Source of the DNA: Nonomuraea roseoviolacea subsp. carminata
GTDB taxonomy: Bacteria > Actinomycetota > Actinomycetes > Streptosporangiales > Streptosporangiaceae
Length of the DNA stretch: 64,000 nt
NCBI RefSeq assembly: GCF_024172185.1
Contig: NZ_JAMZEC010000001.1
Location: 1,612,001-1,676,000, forward strand
Direction of reading: 5' to 3'
Within the stretch, counting starts at the first letter, position 1. Each line of letters starts with the position of its first letter. Under the pieces are notes generated by a model, which saw only the letters and a list, made by a program, of their open reading frames with translations, made no database searches and was not told the origin of the DNA. The translations under genes were made by a program, and so were the position numbers. Positions 29,101-38,287 of the stretch are shown piece by piece.

Positions 29101-29343
<243 letters not shown>

Positions 29344-29402
29344 TTACTGGACGGCCGGTGAAGCGGAGTCTCACCGGTCATGGACATTCCGTTGGGTGGT
29401 TC

Positions 29403-30200
29403 TCAGTGCTCTGCGTGCAGCGAGCCGCCGATGTACATCGCGGCCAGCATGGCGAACAGGAACGCCTGCAGGAACTGGATGAACATCTCGAAGCCGGTGA
29501 GGATGATGGTCATGACCACGCCGACGACACCGACGGGGGCGCCCAGGGGGGTCAGCTTCTCGAACAGGAACCAGAAGCCCACCATGCTGAAGAAGGCCAG
29601 CAGCATGTGACCGGCGAACATGTTGGCGAACAGTCGTACCGCGTGCGTGAAGGGTGCGATGATCAAGTTCGACAGGAACTCGATCGGGGCCAGCAGCACA
29701 TAGATCGGCTTGGGCAGGCCCGGCGGGAACATCATGTTCTTGAAGTAGCCGACCGCGCCCTGGTGCTTCATGCCCAGGTAGACCTTGATGACGTAGACCA
29801 TGATCGCGAGGACGGCCGGGAAGGCGATGTGCGAGGCGACGGGGAACTGCAGGATGGGGATGACGCCCATGAGGTTCCAGACCAGCACCGTGAAGAAGAT
29901 GCTGACCAGCAGGCCCATCCAGCGGTCGGCGTCCTTGCCCAGGAAGGGCCGCGCGACCTGGTCGCGGACGAACATGTAGCCGTACTCGACGACGTTCTGC
30001 ACGCCCCTCGGTACGATCTTGGGGTTGGCGAAGGCAGCCCAGCAGAAGGCGATCACGAGGACCGAACTGAGGAGGGCGAGCAGCACCGGCTTGGTGAACC
30101 AGTCGACCCCGGGGATGATGGGGGGCAACTGGAACAGTTCTTCAGGCGTAGGCGCCCCGAACTCGTCGCCCGATGATGCCAGGACCGTCAGCGCACTCAC
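29403..30200 (-). CDS. atpB: F0F1 ATP synthase subunit a
   Basis: A 265-residue membrane stator subunit with six or so helices. The essential Arg sits in THAVRLFANMFAGHMLL, facing the c-ring, and LQFPVASHIAFPAVLAIMV and FEMFIQFLQAFLFAMLAAMYI mark the other conserved helices. It conducts protons through two half-channels. It follows the AtpZ-like gene after about 67 nt and precedes atpE. Confidence 0.96.
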   Translation of the reverse strand: MSALTVLASSGDEFGAPTPEELFQLPPIIPGVDWFTKPVLLALLSSVLVIAFCWAAFANPKIVPRGVQNVVEYGYMFVRDQVARPFLGKDADRWMGLLVSIFFTVLVWNLMGVIPILQFPVASHIAFPAVLAIMVYVIKVYLGMKHQGAVGYFKNMMFPPGLPKPIYVLLAPIEFLSNLIIAPFTHAVRLFANMFAGHMLLAFFSMVGFWFLFEKLTPLGAPVGVVGVVMTIILTGFEMFIQFLQAFLFAMLAAMYIGGSLHAEH

Positions 30201-30267
30201 GCGGCGTTCCCTTCAACGTCGTAGTGGATCACAGAAGTTTCTTCGGCGAGGCGGTCGCCGAACGGAG

Positions 30268-30483
30268 TCAGCGACCGTGTCGCCGGTAGACCGCGTAGCC
30301 GGCGAGCACCAGCCCAAGGATGATGCCTATGGGGAAGAACGCGGACATGTCGAGCCAGCGGTCCAGCAACCACCCGATGCCCCCGTAGAAAGCCATCCCG
30401 GCGAGAAGATAGCTGGGGACCGCCCACATGGCGTCGGCGAAGTCGCGACCGTCTGTCTCCGGCCGGCGTTCCTGTTCGCTCAT
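30268..30483 (-). CDS. AtpZ/AtpI family accessory protein
   Basis: A 71-residue protein with two transmembrane helices (VPSYLLAGMAFYGGIGWLLD and FFPIGIILGLVLAGYAVYRR), a hydrophilic N-terminus and a basic end. This is the AtpZ/AtpI type of small protein encoded ahead of ATP synthase structural genes, connected with Mg2+ entry or c-ring assembly in studied bacteria. It sits between the AtpI-like gene and atpB, all in the same direction. Confidence 0.85.
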   Translation of the reverse strand: MSEQERRPETDGRDFADAMWAVPSYLLAGMAFYGGIGWLLDRWLDMSAFFPIGIILGLVLAGYAVYRRHGR

Positions 30484-30550
30484 CGCGCGCCCGACGATAG
30501 CAGGCAGAGAGAGGACTAGTCATATCGGACCCGCCCGGCTACCGGCTCCA

Positions 30551-30970
30551 TCAGTCGCCCTTCCCGGGGACCTTGGCCTCGGGGTCCACGTACAGCATCT
30601 TGGTCTTGACGAAGGCGCGGACCTCGAACGCCGTCCAGACGATGGTGCAGAGCACCACGGACCAGGCGAACGCCTTGGGATGCCACGCGCCGGTGTCGCC
30701 GAAGGCGACGAGCATGAGCATGACGGCCACCACCTTGACGAGATAGCTGCCCATCGCGGCCATGGCCATGACTTGGGGGGAGACCTTTGCGGCATAGCTC
30801 ACGGCTACCACGCTGACGCTGAAGAAAACCCCGACCAGCAAGGTGCCGACGACCGCGCCCAGGGCTCCCTTGCCGCCGGCCACCATGAGGGCCACGACCG
30901 CGGCGATCGCTCCCACCGCCAGGGTGGGGATCGCGGCGCTCTTGAGGACGCGCACGTCGTTGGCCTGCAT
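30551..30970 (-). CDS. ATP synthase subunit I-like membrane protein
   Basis: A 139-residue protein with four hydrophobic helices (near residues 12-30, 35-60, 68-85, 95-112) and a short polar C-terminus. Position at the head of the atp operon and topology fit the ATP synthase I family, which assists c-ring assembly. The frame is open about 90 nt further upstream from a GTG; the ATG giving MQANDVRVLKSAAIP was preferred because the upstream extension is not conserved-looking. The 131-nt gap before it probably holds the operon promoter. Confidence 0.8.
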   Translation of the reverse strand: MQANDVRVLKSAAIPTLAVGAIAAVVALMVAGGKGALGAVVGTLLVGVFFSVSVVAVSYAAKVSPQVMAMAAMGSYLVKVVAVMLMLVAFGDTGAWHPKAFAWSVVLCTIVWTAFEVRAFVKTKMLYVDPEAKVPGKGD

Positions 30971-31101
30971 CAGTGCTCCATAAGGCAAGTTGTCAAGCGA
31001 GCGTTTGCTACCTCTCGGGCCTGAGCCTTGGAGGTCCCTGCTCGTGAAAGATATCACAAGCTCACGGAAGACCGCTTTTACCTGCCGTTTCTAGTTCGCG
31101 A

Positions 31102-32400
31102 TCATGAACGGCCCGGAAATGCCTGAATGACCGTTTCGCGGTTGGCCTGCGCGCGCGGATGCGGCGGCTCCTCCATCGGCCGGCCCTGCGACCTGACCTG
31201 TGACCCGACGTGACCCTCCACCGGCAGGATCGGCGGCATGGGCCCGGTGGGCGGCCCGTCGTCGTCGGACGGCTCGCCCCCGCGCGTGTGAACGCCGCCC
31301 CTCCCCCGCCAGCGGGGCGCCGCCATCAGCACGAGGACGCCGATCGCGAGCAGGATCACGACCGGGAACATGAGGAGCGGCACACCGATCGTGGACATCG
31401 CGACCAGGCCGAACGCGAACAGGAACGCCCAGGCGTACATGATCAGCACCGAGCGGCGGTGCGAGTGGCCGATGTCCATCAGCCGATGGTGCAGGTGGCC
31501 CCGGTCGGGGGCGAACGGCGACATGCCGTAGGAGGTGCGCCGCACGACCGCGGTGATCAGGTCGATGAGCGGCAGGACCAGCACCGCCGCCGGGACCAGC
31601 AGCGGGAGCAGCACGCCGAAGCGGTTGATGCCCTCGATGACCGACGGGTCGACCGGCGTGACGGTGACGATCGAGGAGGCGAGGACCAGGCCGATGAGCA
31701 TGGCGCCGGTGTCGCCCATGAAGATCTTCGCCGGATGGAAGTTGTGCGGCAGGAACCCGAGGCAGGTGCCGATGAGGATGGCGGCGATGCCGGCCGTGGT
31801 GGTGATGTTGTCGCCGCTGATGCTCTTCGACAGGAAGATGGAGTAGGCCCAGGTGGCCATGGCGGCGATGCAGACGATGCCCGCGGCCAGCCCGTCGAGG
31901 CCGTCGACGAAGTTGACCGCGTTGATCGTGACGACCACCACCAGGATGGTGATGATCGTGCTCAGCGTGTAGTCGAGGCTGGTGGAGCCGCCCCAGTCCT
32001 TGGGCAGCGGGATGTAGACGAGCCGCAGGTCGAACCAGACGAGGACGCCCGCGGCGGCGATCTGGCCGGCCAGCTTGATGAAGGGGTCCATGCCCCACCA
32101 GTCGTCCAGGAAGCCCGTGACGGTGATGAGCCCGCCCGCGATGATCAGGGCCATCACCGGGCGCCCCTCGGCCTCGGTCAGCGCCTGGCCGGTATGGGCC
32201 AGCTCGCTGGCCACCAGCAGCCCCGCGACCAGCCCGCCGTACATCGCCAGACCCCCCAGCCGGGGGGTCGGCGTGGTGTGCACGTCACGCTCGCGGATCT
32301 CCGGAGCGGCCCCTATGCGGATGGCGAAGCGGCGCACCAGCGGGACGAGGAGGTACGTCACCGCAGCCGCTATGAGCGCCATGAACAGGTATTCGCGCAC
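31102..32400 (-). CDS. Undecaprenyl/decaprenyl-phosphate GlcNAc-1-phosphate transferase (WecA/TagO-like)
   Basis: A 432-residue polyprenyl-phosphate sugar-1-phosphate transferase with about eleven helices. Signature motifs are DVHTTPTPRLGGLAMYGG, the metal-binding FLDDWWG, NFVDGLDGLAAG, FMGDTGAMLIG and the HLHHRL loop typical of WecA rather than MraY. It starts lipid-linked synthesis of cell-wall glycans such as arabinogalactan-type linkers or teichoic acids. The C-terminal 70 residues are a Pro/Gly-rich cytoplasmic tail. The start is GTG. As often in actinobacteria, it lies immediately upstream of the atp operon. Confidence 0.92.
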   Translation of the reverse strand: MREYLFMALIAAAVTYLLVPLVRRFAIRIGAAPEIRERDVHTTPTPRLGGLAMYGGLVAGLLVASELAHTGQALTEAEGRPVMALIIAGGLITVTGFLDDWWGMDPFIKLAGQIAAAGVLVWFDLRLVYIPLPKDWGGSTSLDYTLSTIITILVVVVTINAVNFVDGLDGLAAGIVCIAAMATWAYSIFLSKSISGDNITTTAGIAAILIGTCLGFLPHNFHPAKIFMGDTGAMLIGLVLASSIVTVTPVDPSVIEGINRFGVLLPLLVPAAVLVLPLIDLITAVVRRTSYGMSPFAPDRGHLHHRLMDIGHSHRRSVLIMYAWAFLFAFGLVAMSTIGVPLLMFPVVILLAIGVLVLMAAPRWRGRGGVHTRGGEPSDDDGPPTGPMPPILPVEGHVGSQVRSQGRPMEEPPHPRAQANRETVIQAFPGRS

Positions 32401-32741
32401 GATCCTAGTTTCGCGGATGCGCCGGACCGCTGTGACCGGAAAACGACACAGACCAGCTTAATATTCGCTGAGATATGGCAGACGGATGGTCAGCGGCGCC
32501 GGCACCCGCTCGCGAACCACCCCCGCGTGCCGGCGGGCCCGGCCGGTGTCCCCCGCCGGAGTGCACAGCCGGTTGGGCGCGCCCGGCGTCGCGGCCGGAG
32601 GCTCCGGAGCATACGGGACGGCGTCGCGGGGTGGCGTGAGCCGCGCCGGGGCGGCGCGGCGGCACCCGTCGGGTGATCGCCAGATGTTCGTCGGGTGATC
32701 GTCGGGCGTTCGTCGGGCATTCGTCAGGCGTTCGTCGTTCG
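32401..32741. other. Non-coding stretch between the WecA-like gene and the WXG-like gene
   Basis: This 341-nt gap contains AT-rich promoter-like sequence near 32440-32480 and short degenerate repeats at its right end. No convincing gene is seen; open frames here have no ribosome-binding site and no recognisable protein features. Confidence 0.6.
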
Positions 32742-32744
32742 TCA
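32666..32744. repeat. Degenerate TTCGTCGGG-type short tandem repeats
   Basis: Units of about 10-15 nt related to TTCGTCGGGTGATC, TTCGTCGGGC and TTCGTCAGGC recur six or so times in 80 nt just downstream of the WXG-like gene stop. Slippage-type expansion is likely; no function is evident. Confidence 0.6.
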
Positions 32745-33122
32745 GGAGAAGGCGTGGGGTGCGCCCGCCGAGCTGGGGATCCAGCGGGGCGTGTCGGCGG
32801 CCTCGTCGCTGATCGAGGTGAGCACCGCCTGACGGTACTGGGCGAGCCTGGAGCGCCACTCAGCGATGTCCTCGACGTACCTCGACCCGACGGGGGCGTC
32901 CCACGTCTGCGGGCTCCTGGCGAGCGTGTAGGCCTTGTCGAGGGCCTTCGTGAGCTCCTCCAGGAGGGGGTGGACGGTCTGCCAGGCGGTGACGAGGCGC
33001 TCGTACTCCGGGTTGAACTCCCAGGCCCTCGGCTGGACGTCCAGCGGGTTGGTGCCGCCCGTCACGGGCGGGGTCTCGCCGGGGCGCATCGGCTGGGGGG
33101 CGGGCGGGTCGGCGAATGCCAT
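32742..33122 (-). CDS. WXG-like helical hypothetical protein
   Basis: A 126-residue protein without signal peptide. After a Pro-rich start, two amphipathic helices (about residues 36-68 and 79-108) flank a turn with Trp74, Asp75, Ala76, Pro77 and Tyr82. That spacing recalls the WxG turn and following aromatic of ESX/type VII substrates, although the Gly is Ala here. The ATG overlaps the stop of the repeat-rich gene upstream (TGATG), so the two are translationally coupled and probably act together. Assignment to the type VII class is inference. Confidence 0.6.
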   Translation of the reverse strand: MAFADPPAPQPMRPGETPPVTGGTNPLDVQPRAWEFNPEYERLVTAWQTVHPLLEELTKALDKAYTLARSPQTWDAPVGSRYVEDIAEWRSRLAQYRQAVLTSISDEAADTPRWIPSSAGAPHAFS

Positions 33123-35515
33123 CAGACGCTCCTGTACCGGGTGCCGGGGCCGTCGTGGCGGCCGTCCTGATGGCCGTGGTGGTGATGATCCGGGTGCGTC
33201 GTCGTTCCGTCGTCGCCGCTGCGGAGGCCGGTGTCGGGGACGGGCCGGTCGTCGGCGGTGGGGAGGCTGTCGGCGTACGGGCCACTGTCCGGGAGGCCGG
33301 GCTGGTCCGCTGTGGTGACCTGGTCGAGGAGGGCGCGGAGGTCGTCGAGGCCGAGGGGTCCCGCTGGTGCGGACACGACGTGCGGCGCGCCGCCCGGGGT
33401 GAGCTGATGAGCCGCGCTGACGGAGGTGGCCGCGGCCCCCGAGCTACCGGATGACGCGGGGGCCGTGGGGTCGATGACCACCGGGACGCCCTGACCGGGC
33501 GTCGTGTCGCGACCTGGCGTGGTGTCGCGGACCACGTCGTTGTCGCGGGCCGGCGTGGTGTCGCCGCGATCAGGGGTGGTGTCGCCGCGGCCGGGCGTGG
33601 CGTCGCGATCGGGCGTGGCGTCGCGGTCGGGCGTCGTGTCGCGATCGGGCGTCGTGTCGCGATCGGGCGTGGCGTCGCGGTCGGGCGTCGTGTCGCGGTC
33701 GGGCGTGGCGTCGCGGTCGGGCGTGGTGTCGCGATCGGGAGTGGTGCCGTCCGCGTCTCGTGGTGTGGTGGTGTCCGCGCAGCCGGTGTCGGTGCCGTCC
33801 ACCTGACCAGGTGTGGTGCCTGTCGTGCGGTCTGTCCCCGTGCCGTCCGCGTGCCCAGGGGTCGTGCCGGTCGTACGATCCGTCCCTGTGCCGTCCGCGT
33901 GGCCGGGCGTCGTGTCGATCGGCTGGGCCGGATGGGCGCCGCCGATCGGGGTCGTGTCCGTGGGCGCCGTACCGATGGGGTGAACCGGGTGAGCGCCGCC
34001 GATCGCCGTACCGTCCGAAGGCGCCGTACCGATCGGATGAACCGGATGAGCGCCGCCGATCGCCGTACCGTCCGAAGGCGCCGTACCGATCGGATGAACC
34101 GGATGAGCGCCGCCGATGGCCGTGCCGTCTGAAGGCGTCGTGCCGATGGGGGTGGTCGGGGTTGCGGGTTGGGCATCGCCTGGCGGCGTGGGCATCTCGA
34201 TGGGCTGGAACTTGTCGAGGTTGTCCAGGATGTTGCTGATCTGTGTGGCCGTGGGTGGGTCGATGGGCACCTGGAGGACCTTCACACCGTCCACGACCAC
34301 GACGCGCGGTTTCTGCGGGTCGAGGTCGTCCGGGTGGTCCTTGGCGGGGGTGTCGACGCGGTCGTCCGGGGAGGCGGGGTCGGCCGGGGTCGCGGGATCG
34401 GCCGGGGTCGCGGGATCGGCCGGGGTGGTGGGATCGGCCGGGGTGGTGGGGTCGGCGCGGTCGCCTATGGGGTCGGGGGCGCCGATCGGGTCCGCGGGTG
34501 TGAGGCCGGACGAGTCCACGCCGGACTCGGCGCCGCGATCGCGCCTGCTGCCGAGATCGTCGTCCTTCGGCTCGTCACGAGTGCCCGTGTCGTCCCCGAT
34601 GCCCGTGTCATCGCGAGTGCCGGTGTCATCGCGAGTGCCGGTGTCATCGCGAGTGCCCGTGTCGTCGCGCGTGCCGGTGTCGTCCCGTGTCCCTGGGTCG
34701 TCGCGTGTGCGAGTGTCGCCCCCTACGCGGGAGTCGTCACGAGTGCCGCTGTCATCGCCTGTACGCGTGTCGCCGCCGGTGCGGGTGTCGTCACTGTCCT
34801 TGCAGGACCCGCTGTCGTCCCGGCCGTTGTCCCTCGCGGGTTTGTCCCGGTCAGCGGTGCCGGTGTCGTCGCGGCCGTCCTCCCGGGCGGGTTTCTGGTC
34901 GTCGTCGGGCTTGGCGTCGGGCTTGGTGGGCTTGTGCTCGTCGTCAGGCTTGGCGTCGGGCTTGGTGGGCTTGTGCTCGTCGTCAGGCTTCGCGTCGGGC
35001 TTGGTCGGCTTGTGCTCGTCGTCAGGCTTCGCGTCGGGCTTGGTCGGCTTGTGCTCGTCGTCAGGCTTCGCGTCCGGCTTGGTGGGCTTGGGGTCGTCAT
35101 GAGATGTCCTGGCGTCCTGCCCCTGCTTGTCGTCCTCGCCCTTCTTCGGCTCCTCGCCCTTCTTCGGCTCGTCGGCCTTCTTGTGGTCGTCCGCCTTCTT
35201 GTGGTCGTCGCCGGTCCTGGTGTCGTCGCGGCCGTCGTCCCGGGTGGGTTTGTGCTCGCCGTCAGGCTGGGTGGGCTTGGGATGCTCGTCGGCGCGTTTC
35301 TCCAGCAGCCCGAGCCGTACCCGGACGTCCTTGACCATGGTGTCCGCGGCGTCCGCGACCTGGCTGGGGCGGTGAGCGGCGCGTGTCGGCAGGCCGGCGC
35401 GGGTCATGATCTGCGTGACCCGCGCCTCGGCGGCGCGCAGCTGGGCGGTCGCGCGCCCGACCTCGGCCAGCAGGTCACGGACCAGCTCAGGATCCATGCC
35501 GTCGAACTTGCCCAT
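33122..35515 (-). CDS. Large repeat-rich acidic protein with helical N-terminal domain
   Basis: A 797-residue hypothetical protein. The first 75 residues are helical and open MGKFDGMDPELVRDLLAEVGR; the form EGMDP/FDGMDP plus a helix pair is reminiscent of actinobacterial type VII-associated proteins. Residues about 80-690 are disordered and built from tandem repeats: Lys/Pro/Asp 13-residue units, Gly-Thr-Arg-Asp-Asp-Thr units, Ala-Asp-Pro units, four 19-residue Gly/Ala/His/Pro units and Thr-Pro-Asp-Arg-Asp units. A short helical patch DDLRALLDQV and a His-rich end close it. No signal peptide or membrane helix is seen. Its stop overlaps the start of the WXG-like gene. Function unknown. Confidence 0.65.
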   Translation of the reverse strand: MGKFDGMDPELVRDLLAEVGRATAQLRAAEARVTQIMTRAGLPTRAAHRPSQVADAADTMVKDVRVRLGLLEKRADEHPKPTQPDGEHKPTRDDGRDDTRTGDDHKKADDHKKADEPKKGEEPKKGEDDKQGQDARTSHDDPKPTKPDAKPDDEHKPTKPDAKPDDEHKPTKPDAKPDDEHKPTKPDAKPDDEHKPTKPDAKPDDDQKPAREDGRDDTGTADRDKPARDNGRDDSGSCKDSDDTRTGGDTRTGDDSGTRDDSRVGGDTRTRDDPGTRDDTGTRDDTGTRDDTGTRDDTGTRDDTGIGDDTGTRDEPKDDDLGSRRDRGAESGVDSSGLTPADPIGAPDPIGDRADPTTPADPTTPADPATPADPATPADPASPDDRVDTPAKDHPDDLDPQKPRVVVVDGVKVLQVPIDPPTATQISNILDNLDKFQPIEMPTPPGDAQPATPTTPIGTTPSDGTAIGGAHPVHPIGTAPSDGTAIGGAHPVHPIGTAPSDGTAIGGAHPVHPIGTAPTDTTPIGGAHPAQPIDTTPGHADGTGTDRTTGTTPGHADGTGTDRTTGTTPGQVDGTDTGCADTTTPRDADGTTPDRDTTPDRDATPDRDTTPDRDATPDRDTTPDRDTTPDRDATPDRDATPGRGDTTPDRGDTTPARDNDVVRDTTPGRDTTPGQGVPVVIDPTAPASSGSSGAAATSVSAAHQLTPGGAPHVVSAPAGPLGLDDLRALLDQVTTADQPGLPDSGPYADSLPTADDRPVPDTGLRSGDDGTTTHPDHHHHGHQDGRHDGPGTRYRSV
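33560..33745. repeat. 15-nt tandem repeats (Thr/Ala-Thr-Pro-Asp-Arg-Asp units)
   Basis: Units of the form GTGTCGCGATCGGGC and close variants recur about a dozen times inside the repeat-rich gene. Confidence 0.8.
33913..34145. repeat. Four 57-nt tandem repeats (19-residue units)
   Basis: Four consecutive 57-nt copies, the middle ones nearly identical, encode 19-residue units with IGGAHPVHPIGTAPSD. The near identity points to recent duplication or homogenisation. Confidence 0.85.
34375..34456. repeat. 18-nt tandem repeats (ADPTTP/ADPATP units)
   Basis: The unit CGGCCGGGGTCGCGGGAT and variants recur four to five times within the repeat-rich gene. Confidence 0.8.
34572..34700. repeat. 18-nt tandem repeats (GTRDDT units)
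   Basis: The unit GTGTCATCGCGAGTGCCG and variants recur about seven times within the repeat-rich gene. Confidence 0.8.
34898..35090. repeat. Five 39-nt tandem repeats (KPTKPDAKPDDEH units)
   Basis: Five copies of a 39-nt unit encode 13-residue Lys/Pro/Asp units in the N-terminal third of the repeat-rich protein. Confidence 0.85.
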
Positions 35516-35604
35516 GGGCTGCTCCCGGACGTCGTGGCCGCTCCGGAAGTCACCGTAGGCGCAGGCGGGCCGCCGCCGCAGCCGGGATAAGCAGACGGTA
35601 TACG

Positions 35605-36261
35605 TCAGTCGTCGGTGGCGACGTACCCGATGATGCCGCGCAGCTTCTCCACGGGGATCGCGCCGCGCCTCAGCAGCCGCGGCACCGCGGTGGTGAGGTC
35701 GAGGATCGTGGAGGGCGTGTTGTCGGTGGTCTTGCCGCCGTCGAGGTAGACGGAGACGGAGTCGCCGAGCTGTGCCTCGGCCTCGGCGGCGGTGACGGCG
35801 GCGGGCGCGCCCGAGCGGTTGGCGCTGGAGACGGCCATCGGCCCGGTCTCCTTGAGCAGGTCGAGCGCCACCGGGTGGAGCGGCATGCGGATCGCGACCG
35901 TGCCCTTGGTGTCGCCGAGGTCCCAGGACAGGGCCCGGTTGGCCTTGCAGACGATCGTGAGCGGACCCGGCCAGAAGGCGTCGATGAGGTCCTGCCCGTA
36001 CGGCCCGAGGTCCTCGACCAGCGCCCCGGCGGCGCGGACGGTGCCGACGAGGACGGGCGGCGGCATGTCGCGGCCCCGGCCCTTGGCCTCCAGCAGCGCC
36101 GTGACGGCCGCCGGCGTGAACGCGTCGGCGCCGATGCCGTAGACGGTGTCGGTGGGAAGCACGACCAGGTCGCCGCGGCGCACCGCGGCGGCGGCCTCGG
36201 TCAGGCCCTCGGCGCGCTGTTCGAGGTCCGTGCAGTCAAAGGTTGTTGCCACGGCGTGCAT
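35605..36261 (-). CDS. L-threonylcarbamoyladenylate synthase (Sua5/YrdC family)
   Basis: A 218-residue enzyme that makes threonylcarbamoyl-AMP from threonine, bicarbonate and ATP for the t6A modification of ANN-decoding tRNAs. The YrdC fold is marked by LVVLPTDTVYGIGADAF, the KGR segment, FWPGPLTIVCKANRAL, IRMPLHPVALDLL and SSANRSGAPAAVT. It ends with a short basic patch. It follows prmC after 22 nt in the usual prfA-prmC-sua5 order of actinobacteria, so it belongs to a translation-related operon. Confidence 0.95.
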   Translation of the reverse strand: MHAVATTFDCTDLEQRAEGLTEAAAAVRRGDLVVLPTDTVYGIGADAFTPAAVTALLEAKGRGRDMPPPVLVGTVRAAGALVEDLGPYGQDLIDAFWPGPLTIVCKANRALSWDLGDTKGTVAIRMPLHPVALDLLKETGPMAVSSANRSGAPAAVTAAEAEAQLGDSVSVYLDGGKTTDNTPSTILDLTTAVPRLLRRGAIPVEKLRGIIGYVATDD

Positions 36262-36283
36262 CCTAGTCAGCTAGTCGGTCGGG

Positions 36284-37147
36284 CTAGTCAGGTTCGTCCT
36301 GGCCGAGCCGCGCGGTGACGAAGCGGTCCCTGCGGGTCAGGTCCTGGCGCAGGCGCACGTCGCGCCAGCCGTGATCCTCGGGGAACGTCAGGTAGACGGC
36401 GCTGCCCTGCTCGTCGGCGTGCTCGACGGCCACCCAGCCGCCGGGGCGCAGCAGCCTCCGGGCCGTGCGCTCGACGGCGCGCACCTCGCCGAGACCGTCG
36501 TCGCCCGTGCCGTACAGCGCCCGCGAGGGGTCGTAGTCGCGCACCTCGGGGTCGCGCGGGACGGCGCCGGGCGGGATGTAGGGCGGGTTGGAGATGACCA
36601 GGTCGACCTTGCCGTTGAGCTCGGGCAGGGCCTCGGCGAGGTCCTCCGGGTGCAGGTGGACGCGGCCCTGGCCGTGCTCGGTGATGTTGCGCTTGGCCCA
36701 GCCGTACGCGTCGGGGTCGACCTCCACGGCGTGGACCTCGCTCAGCGCGACCTCCTGGGCGATCGACAGCGCGATCGCCCCGGAGCCGGTGCCGAGGTCG
36801 ACGACGAGGGGCGCGGCGACGTCCATGGCGCGCAGCGTGTCGATCGCCCAGCCGGCCATGACCTCGGTCTCGGGCCGCGGCACGAACACGCCGGGCCCCA
36901 CCTTGAGCTCCAGGTAGCGGAAGTAGGCGTGGCCGGTGATGTGCTGCAGCGGCTCACGAGCTTCGCGGCGGGCGATGCCCTCCCAGAACAGGGCGTCGAA
37001 GTCGGCGTCCTTGACCGTGTGCAGCTCGCTCCTGCGCACGCCGTGAACGAATGCCGCGATCTCCTCCGCGTCGGTGCGCGGCGAGGGCACACCTGCCTCG
37101 GCCAGCCGGGCGGTGGCGAGCGCGATTTCGTCCAGCAGAAATGTCAT
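36284..37147 (-). CDS. prmC: Peptide chain release factor N5-glutamine methyltransferase PrmC
   Basis: A 287-residue SAM-dependent methyltransferase that methylates the Gln of the GGQ motif of release factors. An N-terminal helical domain (residues 1-75) precedes the Rossmann domain with [16 protein letters not shown] (SAM site) and the catalytic [11 protein letters not shown] near residue 187. PQ(T)E-like [10 protein letters not shown] is also present. The ATG overlaps the prfA stop (ATGA), coupling the enzyme to its substrate protein. Confidence 0.96.
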   Translation of the reverse strand: MTFLLDEIALATARLAEAGVPSPRTDAEEIAAFVHGVRRSELHTVKDADFDALFWEGIARREAREPLQHITGHAYFRYLELKVGPGVFVPRPETEVMAGWAIDTLRAMDVAAPLVVDLGTGSGAIALSIAQEVALSEVHAVEVDPDAYGWAKRNITEHGQGRVHLHPEDLAEALPELNGKVDLVISNPPYIPPGAVPRDPEVRDYDPSRALYGTGDDGLGEVRAVERTARRLLRPGGWVAVEHADEQGSAVYLTFPEDHGWRDVRLRQDLTRRDRFVTARLGQDEPD

Positions 37148-38196
37148 GAGTGTTGTGCGAGCTTCTCCGCCATCTCGGCGTCGATGAGTGCCTGGGTGAC
37201 GGCGTTGAGCTCGCCGTCGAGGACCTGGTCGAGGTTATACGCCTTGAAGCCGACGCGGTGGTCGGAGATGCGGTTCTCGGGGAAGTTGTAGGTGCGGATG
37301 CGCTCGGAGCGGTCGACGGTGCGGACCTGCGACTTGCGCTCGGCCTGCGCGGCGGCGTCGGCCTCCTCCTGGGCGATGGCCAGCAGCCGGGCGCGCAGGA
37401 TGCGCAGCGCCGACTCCTTGTTCTGGAGCTGGCTCTTCTCGTTCTGGCAGGAGACCACCACGCCGGTGGGCAGGTGGGTGATGCGGACGGCGGAGTCGGT
37501 GGTGTTGACGCTCTGGCCGCCGGGGCCGCTGGAGCGGTAGACGTCGATCCGCAGCTCGTTGGGGTCGATGTGGACGTCGACCTCCTCGGCCTCGGGGTAG
37601 ACGAGCACGCCCGCGGCGCTGGTGTGGATGCGGCCCTGCGACTCGGTGACGGGCACGCGCTGCACGCGGTGGACGCCGCCCTCGTACTTGAGCCTGGACC
37701 ACACGCCCTCGTCGCCCTTGGCCTTGATGCCGACCGTGACGTCCTTGTAGCCGCCGAGGTCGGAGGGCTGGGTGTCGATGATTTCGGTCTTCCAGCCGAG
37801 CCGCTCGGCGTAGCGGAGGTACATGCGCAGCAGGTCGCCGGCGAACAGCGCGGACTCCTCGCCGCCCTCGCCCGCCTTGATCTCCATGATGATGTCCTTG
37901 TCATCGTTGGGATCGCGCGGGATCAGCAGGTGCTTGAGGCGCTCCTCGAGCTGGGGGATGCGCTCCTCCAGCTCGGCGGCCTCGGCCGCGAACGTCTCGT
38001 CCTCGCCGGCGAGCTCCTTGGCCGTGCCGAGGTCGGCGCGCACCGACTCCAGCTCGCGGTAGGTCGCGACGATGGGCGTGAGCTGGGAGTAGCGCCTGCC
38101 GAGGGTGCGGGCCTGGTGCTGGTCGGCGTGCACGGCGGGGTCGGCGAGCCGTAGCTCCAGCTCGGAATACTCCTTGAGCAACTCGTCGAGGTTCAC
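37144..38196 (-). CDS. prfA: Peptide chain release factor 1
   Basis: A 350-residue RF1 that reads UAA and UAG. The peptidyl-hydrolysis motif [14 protein letters not shown] is present near residue 225, the recognition region contains [12 protein letters not shown] with the PxT-type tripeptide, and [14 protein letters not shown] follows. The start is GTG. It sits between rpmE and prmC, the standard actinobacterial order, and overlaps prmC by 4 nt. Confidence 0.97.
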   Translation of the reverse strand: MNLDELLKEYSELELRLADPAVHADQHQARTLGRRYSQLTPIVATYRELESVRADLGTAKELAGEDETFAAEAAELEERIPQLEERLKHLLIPRDPNDDKDIIMEIKAGEGGEESALFAGDLLRMYLRYAERLGWKTEIIDTQPSDLGGYKDVTVGIKAKGDEGVWSRLKYEGGVHRVQRVPVTESQGRIHTSAAGVLVYPEAEEVDVHIDPNELRIDVYRSSGPGGQSVNTTDSAVRITHLPTGVVVSCQNEKSQLQNKESALRILRARLLAIAQEEADAAAQAERKSQVRTVDRSERIRTYNFPENRISDHRVGFKAYNLDQVLDGELNAVTQALIDAEMAEKLAQHS

Positions 38197-38287
38197 CGTG
38201 GGTCCTTCTGCTTGGGTTCTTCCGGCCGTTCACCAACAACGCCGACCCGGCCGCACCATGCGTGCGTCCGGGCCGGCGTCGGTGAAG

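Noticed and set aside
33560..35090. CRISPR-like appearance of tandem repeats
   Set aside because: The repeats are directly tandem without unique spacers, have periods divisible by three and encode protein repeats.
34169..35590. Plus-strand open frame with Val/Gly/Ala repeats opposite the repeat-rich gene
   Set aside because: The repeats come from the in-frame repeats on the other strand. The minus-strand frame has a helical N-terminus and a stop/start overlap with its neighbour.
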